64,000 nt of DNA, taken from positions 1 through 64,000 of the forward strand of contig NZ_PIOB01000005.1 in NCBI RefSeq assembly GCF_002909255.1. Direction: 5' to 3'. Of the stretch, positions 33,198 to 41,594 are shown one piece after another. The notes beneath the pieces are model-generated. The model was not told the origin of the DNA. It ran no database searches and was given only the letters and a program-made list of their open reading frames with translations. Both the position numbers and the translations under genes were made by a program. Every line of letters starts with the position of its first letter. Positions within the stretch are counted from its first letter, which is position 1. Origin of the DNA: Arenibacter hampyeongensis (GTDB lineage Bacteria > Bacteroidota > Bacteroidia > Flavobacteriales > Flavobacteriaceae).

Positions 33198-34517
33198 ATG
33201 TTTGATCGATTTCTTTTTAAGCAAATCGATAATAGTCCGCTCCTTATTTTTAGGATATTTTTTGGCATCTTGGTCAGTCTGGAATGCTACGGGGCCATTA
33301 TTACGGGTTGGGTTAAAAGAAATCTAATAGACCCGCAATTTACCTTCACTTTCATCGGTTTTGAATGGTTGCAACCACTACCGGGCCTTGGTATGTATTT
33401 TTATTTTTTTGTGATGGGATCCTTAGGAATTTGCATTGCTCTGGGCTATAAGTACCGATATAGCATTATTGCTTTTGCCCTACTTTGGACAGGGGTTTAC
33501 CTTATGCAAAAAACAGCCTATAACAATCACTATTATCTATTGATACTGATTTCTACCATAATGGCCTTTTTACCGGCTAATGGCAATTATTCCCTGGACG
33601 CCAAAAATAATCCTTCCCTTAGGGCCATTAAGATGCCGGCGTTTGTGAAGTGGGTAATTGTTTTGCAGCTCCTAATCGTTTACACCTACGCCTCCTTTGC
33701 AAAGTTGTACGGCGACTGGCTGGATTTCAGTATTATTGAGATACTTTTTAAAAACAAAAGGAGCTACCCCGTAATTGGTGGACTCCTACAGGATCCTTTG
33801 CTTCATAAAATAGTAGGTATTTCGGGCATTATATTCGATTTATTGATTGTTCCGGCCCTCTTATGGAAACCCACTCGAAAATGGGCATTTGTTGCTTCGA
33901 TTTTCTTTCATTTATTTAATTCCATCGTTTTTCAAATTGGCATTTTTCCGTATTTGGCACTGGCATTTTCAGTATTCTTTTTTGGGCCGGAGGTAATTCG
34001 GAAAATATTTTTTAAGGATAAGGAAACGTATCAGGAAGATGAAGTTATTGTGCCTCCTAAAAGAAAGCTGGTTTTGGGCATTTTGTTCATTTATTTTTTA
34101 TTTCAATTGGTATTACCTATACGGCATTATTTTATAAAGGACGATGTTTTATGGACAGAGGAGGGCCACCGTATGAGTTGGAGAATGATGTTGCGGAGCC
34201 GTACCGGAATTACGTCGATTAAAATAGTGGGCAGTACAACCAAAAATTCGTTTTTGGTAAATTTTGACGAATATCTAACAAAGGCACAGAAAAATAAAAT
34301 AGCCTGTTATCCGGATTTTATGTGGCAATTTTCCCAACGCTTAAAACAGGAATATAAGGAAAAGGGAGAGGAAATTTCTGTCTATGTAAATTCTAGGGTG
34401 AGTGTAAATGGTAAACCTTACCAACAATTTATTTCTCCAGATATTGATCTGGGCAAGGTAACCTGGAACCACTTTAAACACAATGATTGGATTTTGCCAT
34501 CAACACCACAAGAATAG
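33198..34517 (+). CDS. HTTM-domain membrane protein (vitamin K-dependent carboxylase-like)
   Basis: A 439-residue integral membrane protein of the HTTM family, whose founding member is vitamin K-dependent gamma-carboxylase. Family features visible: an N-terminal FRIFFGILVSLECYGAIITGW, several membrane helices (about 15-35, 62-90, 95-125, 145-170, 205-225, 230-265), and the segment VYTYASFAKLYGDWLDFSIIE. A soluble C-terminal part (about 310-439) follows. Bacterial HTTM proteins are mostly uncharacterised, so carboxylase activity should not be assumed. It starts immediately after the ribF stop codon, so the two are co-transcribed. Confidence 0.88.
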   Translation: MFDRFLFKQIDNSPLLIFRIFFGILVSLECYGAIITGWVKRNLIDPQFTFTFIGFEWLQPLPGLGMYFYFFVMGSLGICIALGYKYRYSIIAFALLWTGVYLMQKTAYNNHYYLLILISTIMAFLPANGNYSLDAKNNPSLRAIKMPAFVKWVIVLQLLIVYTYASFAKLYGDWLDFSIIEILFKNKRSYPVIGGLLQDPLLHKIVGISGIIFDLLIVPALLWKPTRKWAFVASIFFHLFNSIVFQIGIFPYLALAFSVFFFGPEVIRKIFFKDKETYQEDEVIVPPKRKLVLGILFIYFLFQLVLPIRHYFIKDDVLWTEEGHRMSWRMMLRSRTGITSIKIVGSTTKNSFLVNFDEYLTKAQKNKIACYPDFMWQFSQRLKQEYKEKGEEISVYVNSRVSVNGKPYQQFISPDIDLGKVTWNHFKHNDWILPSTPQE

Positions 34518-34540
34518 CCAAAATGGTTAAGTATATAGTT

Positions 34541-34924
34541 TTATGAGAACGGTTTGGCTCTATGGCACAATTGTAAGGGAATGCCCCAGGGGTCGCGAAG
34601 CATCACCAAATGGCTCCCGTCGGCCTTTTTGATTTCCTCTACAAAACTGGCCCCTTTATCCAACAATCTAATTTTATCCCTTTCAGCGTTTTTGGACACA
34701 AATGCCATATGAAAGGTAAGCGGGTGCTTAAGCTTGAAATTTGTAATTTCCTCATCAGGTCTATGGTAAAGTTCAAGCATTACCCGTCCGGATGAATCTT
34801 CAAAAAAAGTCATGAAAGGCGCTTCCGTTTGTTCGCTAACTACTTTTAACCCCAGATTGGCAACATACCAATCTTTAATATCATGGACGTTTTTTACATT
34901 TAATGCCAGATGTTCAAAAACCAT
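34541..34924 (-). CDS. VOC (glyoxalase-like) family protein
   Basis: A 127-residue protein of the vicinal oxygen chelate fold: FEHLALNVKNVHDIKDWYVANLGLK (strand with the first metal His), FFEDSSGRVMLELYHRPDE, LTFHMAFVSKN, and LVMLRDPWGIPLQLCHR. The two beta-alpha-beta-beta-beta modules are complete. It could be a lyase, a dioxygenase or a binding protein; the substrate cannot be told from sequence. It diverges from serS and converges with the ribF-HTTM operon. Confidence 0.9.
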   Translation of the reverse strand: MVFEHLALNVKNVHDIKDWYVANLGLKVVSEQTEAPFMTFFEDSSGRVMLELYHRPDEEITNFKLKHPLTFHMAFVSKNAERDKIRLLDKGASFVEEIKKADGSHLVMLRDPWGIPLQLCHRAKPFS

Positions 34925-34985
34925 AGTTTTTAGAATTGCATTTTATATCTAGGCTAAATTTATGCCTAAATTCGGAAGATTAGGT

Positions 34986-34993
34986 TAAATTTG
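34986..34993 (+). promoter_or_regulatory. -7 promoter box of serS
   Basis: TAAATTTG, an exact Bacteroidetes -7 match, 20 bp before the ATG at 35014. Confidence 0.5.
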
Positions 34994-35013
34994 CACGATA
35001 AAATTTTAAAAAA

Positions 35014-36285
35014 ATGTTGCAGTTACAGGCTATTCGTGAAGATAAGGAACAAATTGTAGAAGCTTTAAAAAAGCGTAATATTGACGCTCTTCCGCTTATT
35101 GAAAACGTACTTCAATTGGATGAAAAAAGGCGTTCACTGCAAACACGATTAGATAATACCCTGGCTGAATCCAATAGTATATCCAAGGAAATAGGAGCCC
35201 TTTACAAAAGTGGTAAGGCGGCGGAAGCCAATGTTTTAAAGGAACGTACAGGGAGTTTAAAGGAAGAGTCAAAAGAACTGAACGAGGAATTGACTTCAAC
35301 AGCTGTGGAACTTCAAAACTTGTTGTACCAAATCCCAAATGTTCCACATACATCAGTTCCTGCGGGAAGCACAGAGGAGGATAATGAAGAGATTTTTAGG
35401 GAAGGGGACGTACCGACCTTAATGGAAGGTGCAATTCCCCATTGGGAGTTGGCAAAGAAATATGACATTATAGATTTTGAATTGGGGGTTAAAATAGCCG
35501 GCGCTGGATTTCCGGTGTACAAGGGCAAAGGAGCCCGATTGCAAAGAGCACTTATTTCTTACTTTTTAGACAAGAATGCAGCGGCTGGATATAATGAAAT
35601 TCAAGTGCCGCATTTGGTAAATGAGGCCTCTGGTTACGGTACCGGTCAATTGCCGGATAAAGAAGGTCAGATGTATCATGTAGGGGAAGATGACCTATAT
35701 CTAATTCCAACTGCGGAGGTGCCGGTAACCAATATCTTTAGGGATGTTATTTTAAACGAGAATGACTTTCCAATTACGCACACTGCCTATACGCCTTGCT
35801 TTAGGAGGGAGGCAGGGAGCTATGGTGCACATGTACGCGGATTAAACCGTTTGCATCAGTTTGATAAGGTAGAAATAGTTCGTGTGGAACACCCATCAAA
35901 ATCATACATAGCCTTGGATGGTATGGTAGAACATATAAAAGATATCCTACGTGAATTAAAACTGCCCTATAGGATCTTGCGTCTTTGTGGAGGGGATTTA
36001 GGTTTCACCTCTGCCCTTACGTTCGACTTTGAGGTCTTTTCCACCGCCCAGGATCGTTGGTTGGAGATCAGCTCCGTTTCCAATTTTGAAACTTATCAGG
36101 CCAATAGATTGAAATTGCGCTATAAGGACGAAAATGGGAAAAGCCAGTTGGCTCATACCTTAAATGGTAGCTCCTTGGCATTGCCAAGGGTGCTGGCCGG
36201 AATATTGGAAAATTATCAAACGGCAGACGGAATAAAAATTCCTGATGTTCTTGTTCCATATACCGGTTTTGATAAAATAAACTAA
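35014..36285 (+). CDS. serS: Seryl-tRNA synthetase
   Basis: A 423-residue class II aminoacyl-tRNA synthetase charging tRNA-Ser. The N-terminal long coiled coil (about 1-110, rich in E, K and L) is typical. Catalytic motifs: motif 2 HTAYTPCFRREAGSYG (TxCFRxEAGSxG) and motif 3 HTLNGSSLALPRVLAGILENYQ. Length is normal. It has its own promoter (TAAATTTG at 34986). It ends 11 bp before the convergent end of a PAP2 phosphatase gene. Confidence 0.98.
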   Translation: MLQLQAIREDKEQIVEALKKRNIDALPLIENVLQLDEKRRSLQTRLDNTLAESNSISKEIGALYKSGKAAEANVLKERTGSLKEESKELNEELTSTAVELQNLLYQIPNVPHTSVPAGSTEEDNEEIFREGDVPTLMEGAIPHWELAKKYDIIDFELGVKIAGAGFPVYKGKGARLQRALISYFLDKNAAAGYNEIQVPHLVNEASGYGTGQLPDKEGQMYHVGEDDLYLIPTAEVPVTNIFRDVILNENDFPITHTAYTPCFRREAGSYGAHVRGLNRLHQFDKVEIVRVEHPSKSYIALDGMVEHIKDILRELKLPYRILRLCGGDLGFTSALTFDFEVFSTAQDRWLEISSVSNFETYQANRLKLRYKDENGKSQLAHTLNGSSLALPRVLAGILENYQTADGIKIPDVLVPYTGFDKIN

Positions 36286-36296
36286 TATCGGCTGGT

Positions 36297-36875
36297 TTAA
36301 AATTTATATGAATAGCCCAAAAGGTAGTTGCCATTGGTGCTGTTGAAGCTAATTTTCATGTGGTTTTTTTGGTACGGTGTAGTAAAAATATAGGAGCTGC
36401 CAACACCTATTATGGCCCCTGCCAACACATCCCAACCGTCATGTTTATCCCCTTGTAATCTAGTATAGCCGGTAAAGCCTGCAAGTGCATAGGCCACCGC
36501 ACCGTATTCCCATCCATAGCGTTTTTGAATGAATGCTGCACTCTGAAAGGTGGTTGAAGTATGCCCGGAAGGAAATGAAGAATTATTGCTTAAATCCGGT
36601 CTTGGCTTATCTATGGCCACTTTTAGTCCTATCGTCAGTGCTTGGTTTAAGATAAATCCTTTGGTAAACTGCCAAGTACCCTGTTTGTCCCCAATAGCTA
36701 TAGTACTGCCCAATGAAGATGCCGGCAAGGCTATCAATAAAACATTACCTATGTCTGTTATTGTTTTATCTTGTGCAGATAGCCTTAAAATACTTAGGAA
36801 TAGTAAGATTATCAAAAGTGGTGACTTGGGATATTGACGGATTATTAAAATAGCATTGTTCAAAATAGAGATCAT
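36297..36875 (-). CDS. PAP2-family membrane phosphatase 1
   Basis: A 192-residue phosphatase of the PAP2 (lipid phosphatase) family. The start at 36875 (MISILNNAILIIRQYPKS) is preferred over the ATG at 36914, because the upstream promoter site places transcription start near 36,918. The signature is complete: K-x6-R-P (KVAIDKPRP), S-G-H (FPSGHTSTTFQSAAF) and the third motif R-x5-H-x3-D (RLQGDKHDGWDVLAGA). Family members dephosphorylate undecaprenyl-PP, phosphatidic acid or lipid A. A CTTTAR direct repeat lies 26-65 bp upstream, linking it to the neighbouring two-component system. Confidence 0.9.
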   Translation of the reverse strand: MISILNNAILIIRQYPKSPLLIILLFLSILRLSAQDKTITDIGNVLLIALPASSLGSTIAIGDKQGTWQFTKGFILNQALTIGLKVAIDKPRPDLSNNSSFPSGHTSTTFQSAAFIQKRYGWEYGAVAYALAGFTGYTRLQGDKHDGWDVLAGAIIGVGSSYIFTTPYQKNHMKISFNSTNGNYLLGYSYKF

Positions 36876-36923
36876 TTCAAAAGCCGTTAAAAGGTGTGCG
36901 ACTGGCATACCCATTGGGAGGCG

Positions 36924-36958
36924 TAAATAAAATTAAAGAATCTAAAGATAAATTAAAG
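36924..36958 (-). promoter_or_regulatory. CTTTAR operator/promoter of the PAP2 gene
   Basis: CTTTAAT-N4-CTTTAGA on the minus strand, 11 bp apart, then N9 and a weak -7 box TTTATTTA. Same geometry as the sites at 39869, 39955, 44037 and 46063. Confidence 0.6.
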
Positions 36959-37858
36959 TTGGGGCTCAATGTTTTTGGGGGCAAGAATACCCAACGATTT
37001 CTCCAAGACGGAAATGCTTATAATTTTGTCTTCAACCAAATGGAATTCTCCATCTATTTGAGAGTCCAGAAATAAACCCCCACTCCTATGGATTTGTAAA
37101 TTTTTGGTTTGATAAGTCTTAATTTCCTTAAGCCAATGGGACTTGCGGATCAACATTAAGGCACCGAACAAAAGCATTTTTAATTTGCTTAATTCAGGAA
37201 CTATAAGTACGTCCAACTTTCCATCCATCAAGGAGGCTTTGGGCGTTAAACTAATGTTGAATCCCAATTCATTGGAGTTGGAGACAAATACTAGAAATGG
37301 GTTTAGTATGACATGGTTCCGATCAATGGATATCTTTACATCCCTTTCCCTTTTATACTCATTAAAAGATTTAAAGGAGGCCTTAATGTAACCTATAATG
37401 GTTCTCTTTTTTAAGGCTTCATAGTTTTTTATGACATGGGCATCAAATCCCAATCCAGTGTTGCTAAAAAAATATTGTTCATTAATTCTTCCAACATCAA
37501 TGGTCAAAACATCCTCATTTTTAATTATCTCAATGGCATTTTTAATGACTTGGGGAATCATTAGGTGTGAGGCAAGGCCATTTCCAGATCCTATAGGGAT
37601 TATACCCAGTTTTATGTTTGTACCAACCAAACAGGAGGCAATCTCATTGATGGTACCATCTCCCCCACAGGCTACTATGGTCTGGGCTCCTTCTTTGATG
37701 GAATTATTTGTCAGTGTAATCGCCTGTTTTTTAAATTTTGAATATTTAACGCACAGGCTATAATCAGTTGCATGGAAAAATGGTCTAAGGAAGTCAATAT
37801 CTAAAATATTATTGCCTGAACCTGCTTTGGGATTAATAATAAAATGAATATTTTTCAA
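36953..37858 (-). CDS. Diacylglycerol kinase-type lipid kinase
   Basis: A 301-residue protein of the DAGK catalytic/YegS family. Visible are FIINPKAGSGN (start of the catalytic domain), the ATP-binding VACGGDGTINEIASCLVG, LGIIPIGSGNGLASHL, and a C-terminal beta half with SLTPKASLMDGKLDVLIVPELS and SQIDGEFHLVEDKI. It phosphorylates a lipid, probably diacylglycerol or sphingoid/ceramide-like lipids. It lies 5 bp downstream of the LTA-synthase-like gene on the same strand, so the two share a transcript. That pairing suggests recycling of the diacylglycerol left when a phospho-headgroup is transferred from a phospholipid. Confidence 0.92.
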   Translation of the reverse strand: MKNIHFIINPKAGSGNNILDIDFLRPFFHATDYSLCVKYSKFKKQAITLTNNSIKEGAQTIVACGGDGTINEIASCLVGTNIKLGIIPIGSGNGLASHLMIPQVIKNAIEIIKNEDVLTIDVGRINEQYFFSNTGLGFDAHVIKNYEALKKRTIIGYIKASFKSFNEYKRERDVKISIDRNHVILNPFLVFVSNSNELGFNISLTPKASLMDGKLDVLIVPELSKLKMLLFGALMLIRKSHWLKEIKTYQTKNLQIHRSGGLFLDSQIDGEFHLVEDKIISISVLEKSLGILAPKNIEPQL

Positions 37859-37863
37859 AATGC

Positions 37864-39840
37864 TTATTGCTTTGTCCTAAGGCCTTTATGGGTGTATAAA
37901 TAATTGGCTACTTGATAAAACGCTATAGTGGTATCCAGATAATTCTTGTCCGTAGGAATTAAAGATAGGTTATTGTTGGTGGGATTCCATTCATAAAAGT
38001 TGGCCTTCTTTTGATCTCCCAAAACCATTACTTTGTTTCCTTTTAAAAGGCCCAATTTTCTGTAATTGCCTATAAATGCCCTTTCGTCTTCCAGCTTCAT
38101 GCGAAAAATATCTTTCCCGAACAAATTACTGGTGTAATCCCACCTTAATAACGAAAATACCGTGGGAAAGATATCTATCTGGGAACAAAGTTTATTTAAT
38201 CTTTGTGGAGGAATGTTCGGTAGATTGTAGATCATAGCAGGAATGTGGTAATTGTTTATATCCAGTTCCCCTTTTCCGGCACTACTGGCACAGTGATCGC
38301 TCATTATTACAAGTATAGTGTTTTTATACCATGGCTTTGTCTTGGCGATTTTCAGGAATTCCCCTATGGCAAAATCGGTATACTTTATGGCTCCAGCCCT
38401 GCTGGTACCGGAAGGAATGTCTATTTTGTCCTCTGGATAGGTGTAGGGCTTGTGGTTGGAAGTGGTCATTACAAAATCAAAAAATGGCTTATTGGCTTGG
38501 TGTGCCAAATCGGCTTCCTTAATTACTTTATTATAAATGTCCTCATCGCAGACACCCCATGCATTTTCAAAAGTCACTTCTTCATCCTCAATATTGGTTC
38601 GTGTGGTTTGTATACTCTTATCCAACAGAAATCCTCTGCCCCTATCCACTATATTAAATCCGTTGCCGCCAAAGTAAGTATTCATATTATCGAAATAACC
38701 ATCTCCACCATAAAAGAAATTTCGGCTGTATCCTTTATTTTTAAAAACTTCTCCAATGGTGAATAGATCCGTATTGTCTTTGCGTTTAACAATGCTCCTA
38801 CCCTGTGTAGGGGGAATGGATAGGGTTATGGCTTCCATGCCGCGAACAGTCCTTGTTCCGGTGGCGTAAAGATTGGTGAAAAATATGCTGTTATTGGCCA
38901 AACTGTCCAAGGTTGGGGTAATGTTATAATCACCGCCAAGGGAATTTAAGTATTTGCTACTCAAGCTTTCAATACATATGAAAATAATGTTCGGTTTAAG
39001 GGGTTTGGAGATGGAATCCGTATTGTGGATTGTTCTAAGTATGGAATACTCTTTTGGTTTTAGAAAAGTTGACTTTTCATTGCTGTAGGATGCTTTGACG
39101 AGTTCAAAGGCCTTTTCAGTATTTATAGTAGTGTAAAAATCAGTAAATGAAAGTTCGTTGTTCCTGAAGGCGGCAAAGAACGAATAAATTCCAGCTTTGG
39201 ACAGCTCGTTATTATACCTGTTGGCAAACTGTTCTGCATGTTTGTTCTTAATAAATAAGCCAGAAATAATTGTTATGCCTAAAACAAGCAAAAATGGTAA
39301 CAATTTGGCCTTAAAGATGGTAGTGCTTTTAAAAGTTTTGGTGAAGACCGATTTTTTGTATGTAATAAAAATTAAGGTTCCAACTGCAATTAGGATTAGC
39401 GTAACCAGATAGGGGATTGGATACGATTCATTGATGTTTTTGACCACTTCATAGGTGTAAACCAAATAATCGACCGCAATAAAATTGAATCTATTTTTAA
39501 ATTCGTCCCAAAATGTGATCTCTGCGAAGAAAGAAAATAGAAATATCATTAAACCTATAGTGTAAGCTACATATGTGATCCACCTGTCTACAATTCTTCC
39601 GTGGAACTTTTGGGGCATTAGTAGTAAATAAATGGAGTAAGGCAATGCAAAGAACGAGATGGTGCCTACATCAAACAGAAATCCGATACAAAAAGTTGCG
39701 AGTAATGTTCCAATTGTGGTGTCAATTTCCCCAAAGCTCCAAATCAGGAATACCATCCTAACCATAAAAGATAAGCTTAGAAAAATAAGGATAAAAGTTT
39801 TTAATAGTGCAAATCGGTCAGGGAATATTTTTTGCCACAT
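37864..39840 (-). CDS. LTA-synthase/EptA-like sulfatase-fold transferase
   Basis: A 658-residue membrane enzyme. N-terminal membrane segments lie at about 12-33, 44-75, 90-108, 143-160 and 180-197; the extracytoplasmic sulfatase-fold domain starts near 283 (NIIFICIESLSSKYLNSLGG, with the metal-binding Glu291). The nucleophile is the Thr in ATGTRTVRG (about 331), and other metal ligands are in VIMSDHCASSAGKG. Such enzymes transfer phosphoglycerol or phosphoethanolamine from a phospholipid. In a Gram-negative cell an EptA-like or glycerophospho-decorating role is likelier than lipoteichoic acid synthesis. It carries a CTTTAR operator upstream and is followed by a lipid kinase gene. Confidence 0.92.
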   Translation of the reverse strand: MWQKIFPDRFALLKTFILIFLSLSFMVRMVFLIWSFGEIDTTIGTLLATFCIGFLFDVGTISFFALPYSIYLLLMPQKFHGRIVDRWITYVAYTIGLMIFLFSFFAEITFWDEFKNRFNFIAVDYLVYTYEVVKNINESYPIPYLVTLILIAVGTLIFITYKKSVFTKTFKSTTIFKAKLLPFLLVLGITIISGLFIKNKHAEQFANRYNNELSKAGIYSFFAAFRNNELSFTDFYTTINTEKAFELVKASYSNEKSTFLKPKEYSILRTIHNTDSISKPLKPNIIFICIESLSSKYLNSLGGDYNITPTLDSLANNSIFFTNLYATGTRTVRGMEAITLSIPPTQGRSIVKRKDNTDLFTIGEVFKNKGYSRNFFYGGDGYFDNMNTYFGGNGFNIVDRGRGFLLDKSIQTTRTNIEDEEVTFENAWGVCDEDIYNKVIKEADLAHQANKPFFDFVMTTSNHKPYTYPEDKIDIPSGTSRAGAIKYTDFAIGEFLKIAKTKPWYKNTILVIMSDHCASSAGKGELDINNYHIPAMIYNLPNIPPQRLNKLCSQIDIFPTVFSLLRWDYTSNLFGKDIFRMKLEDERAFIGNYRKLGLLKGNKVMVLGDQKKANFYEWNPTNNNLSLIPTDKNYLDTTIAFYQVANYLYTHKGLRTKQ

Positions 39841-39868
39841 ATTTGGGAACGATAGAATAATTATGCTA

Positions 39869-39903
39869 TAAAATTAGATTAGAAATCTAAGGGAAACTTA
39901 AAG
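39869..39903 (-). promoter_or_regulatory. CTTTAR operator/promoter of the LTA-synthase-like gene
   Basis: CTTTAAG-N4-CCTTAGA on the minus strand, 11 bp apart, then N9 and -7 box TAATTTTA. The -7 box lies 29 bp before the start codon. Confidence 0.65.
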
Positions 39904-39954
39904 TTGTGTAGTTCAGGGGAGTTTGTCCTAAGTTTAAGATTCTTTGATCTATGA

Positions 39955-39989
39955 CTTTAGATTTAAAAAAGAATTTGGGTTTAGTTTTG
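39955..39989 (+). promoter_or_regulatory. CTTTAR operator/promoter of the second PAP2 gene
   Basis: CTTTAGA-N4-AAAAAGA-N9-TAGTTTTG on the plus strand. The first half-site is well kept, the second degenerate, the -7 box exact, and the spacing identical to the other four sites. Confidence 0.5.
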
Positions 39990-40021
39990 AATTCCAAAGT
40001 ATTATTTAAAACTATAAAGGC

Positions 40022-40789
40022 TTGAAATTCAACCATTTGGTATTCTTGGCATCTATATGCACAATTTGGGTTGTTACACCCGTTATGGCCCAGCAATCAA
40101 GTCATGATAGTTTAACTTTTCCCAGTAAACATGAGTTTAAATATCAAAGCCTTATGGTACCTATTTCATTAATCACATACGGTATTGTTGGGATTGAAAG
40201 TGATGGTTTAAAATTGTTTAATTCTGAAATTAAAGAAGAGGTGAATGAGCATATAGATCGAAATATAACCATCGACAATTTCTCTCAATATGCACCAGCC
40301 CTATCCGTATACGGTTTAAACTTGTTAGGGGTAAAGGGAAAAAATGATTTTAAAGACAGGACCATTATCCTAGCCACATCTTACCTTATAATGAGTTCAA
40401 GTACCTTGGCGTTAAAGTCCATAACAAAGGTAAAAAGACCGGACGGCAGTTCTTTAAATTCCTTTCCTTCAGGCCATACGGCAACTGCTTTTATGGGTGC
40501 GGAATTCTTATATCAAGAATACAAGTCGGTTTCTATATGGATTGGGGTTGCGGGTTATTTGGTCGCTAGCGGGACTGGATTATTTCGGGTCTACAATGAT
40601 AGGCATTGGTTAACCGATGTTGTGGCTGGTGCAGGGATTGGAATGATGAGTACAAAAATTGCCTATTGGTTAATGCCCAGTATTCGAAATAAAATTTTTA
40701 AGAGGGGTAGTGAAACTACTACAACTGCAATCTTAGCGCCCTTCTATACCAATGAAGCTATCGGAATCACTTTTACGGCTTCTTTTTAA
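40022..40789 (+). CDS. PAP2-family phosphatase 2, with signal peptide
   Basis: A 255-residue PAP2 phosphatase that starts with TTG (MKFNHLVFLASICTIWVVTPVMAQ, an apparent signal peptide). Motifs: KSITKVKRPDGSSLNSFPSGHTATAFMGAEF (K-x6-RP, then PSGH) and RVYNDRHWLTDVVAGAGIG (R-x5-H-x3-D). Membrane segments flank them. PAP2 proteins dephosphorylate lipid phosphates such as lipid A, undecaprenyl-PP or phosphatidate. The upstream region carries the degenerate CTTTAR site with an exact -7 box. It is followed 25 bp later by the COG4705-like membrane protein gene. It differs in sequence from the PAP2 protein at 36297, so the pair is not a recent duplication. Confidence 0.92.
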   Translation: MKFNHLVFLASICTIWVVTPVMAQQSSHDSLTFPSKHEFKYQSLMVPISLITYGIVGIESDGLKLFNSEIKEEVNEHIDRNITIDNFSQYAPALSVYGLNLLGVKGKNDFKDRTIILATSYLIMSSSTLALKSITKVKRPDGSSLNSFPSGHTATAFMGAEFLYQEYKSVSIWIGVAGYLVASGTGLFRVYNDRHWLTDVVAGAGIGMMSTKIAYWLMPSIRNKIFKRGSETTTTAILAPFYTNEAIGITFTASF

Positions 40790-40814
40790 TTATTTATACC
40801 AAACGAAATAGCTT

Positions 40815-41558
40815 ATGAAAAAGGTAGCCGAAGTAACCCTGGTTTTTTGGGTAATGAAAACATGTGCAACTACCTTTGGGGAAACCGCTGGAGACCTGCT
40901 TTCCACGACATTAAAGATAGGTTATGGGCTTAGTTCTGTTATATTGCTCGGATTTTTTTTGGTAACATTAATACTTCAACTAAAATCAAAAAAATACAAT
41001 CCGCTAATTTATTGGCTGGTAATTATTTCGACCAGTACGGCGGGTACTACCATTTCGGATTATATGGATAGAACCCTTGGATTGGGATATGCAAAGGGAT
41101 CATTACTGCTTTTTTTGTGTCTCATGACCGTTTTATTGGTTTGGTGGAGGACGGAAAAGTCATTGGAAGTATCCAATATTTCAAACTTTAGGCCTGAGCT
41201 ATTTTACTGGATGGCCATCTTGTGTTCCAACACATTGGGCACGGCCTTGGGCGATTATCTTGCAGATGATTCTGGTCTAGGTTTTGCTGGAGGGGCATTA
41301 TTAATAGGCCTATTGCTGCTGGGGGTGGTATTCTTGAAATTTTACACCCATGTATCTACTATTTTACTCTTTTGGGTTGCTTTTATTTTAACAAGACCAT
41401 TTTGGGCCACTTTTGGCGACTTACTTACAAAACCCTTGGAAAAGGGCGGATTAAATCTTGGGACTTTTGGTGCCTCAGCTGTCCTACTTTCAATTTTGTC
41501 CATTTTGATTGTGAATGAGCTCTTGCGAAAGCAAAAACAAATAAGAGAGATCAATTAA
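40815..41558 (+). CDS. COG4705-type membrane protein with four internal repeats
   Basis: A 247-residue integral membrane protein with four related units: KTCATTFGETAGDLLS then IGYGLSSVILL; TSTAGTTISDYMDRT then LGLGYAKGSLL; CSNTLGTALGDYLADD then SGLGFAGGALL; RPFWATFGDLLTKP then GGLNLGTFGAS. Each has a T-x-G/A-x(3)-D pattern and a Gly-rich membrane segment. This fits the COG4705 family of uncharacterised membrane proteins. Function is unknown. Its place 25 bp after a PAP2 gene, inside a regulated lipid-modification cluster, suggests a role at the membrane under the same stress. Confidence 0.8.
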   Translation: MKKVAEVTLVFWVMKTCATTFGETAGDLLSTTLKIGYGLSSVILLGFFLVTLILQLKSKKYNPLIYWLVIISTSTAGTTISDYMDRTLGLGYAKGSLLLFLCLMTVLLVWWRTEKSLEVSNISNFRPELFYWMAILCSNTLGTALGDYLADDSGLGFAGGALLIGLLLLGVVFLKFYTHVSTILLFWVAFILTRPFWATFGDLLTKPLEKGGLNLGTFGASAVLLSILSILIVNELLRKQKQIREIN

Positions 41559-41594
41559 AATTGATTTCATTGCCATTCGGAAAATATTGGAGTG

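Noticed and set aside
37864-39840. Classical lipoteichoic acid synthase
   Set aside because: A Gram-negative flavobacterium makes no lipoteichoic acid; an EptA-like or similar headgroup transferase is more plausible.
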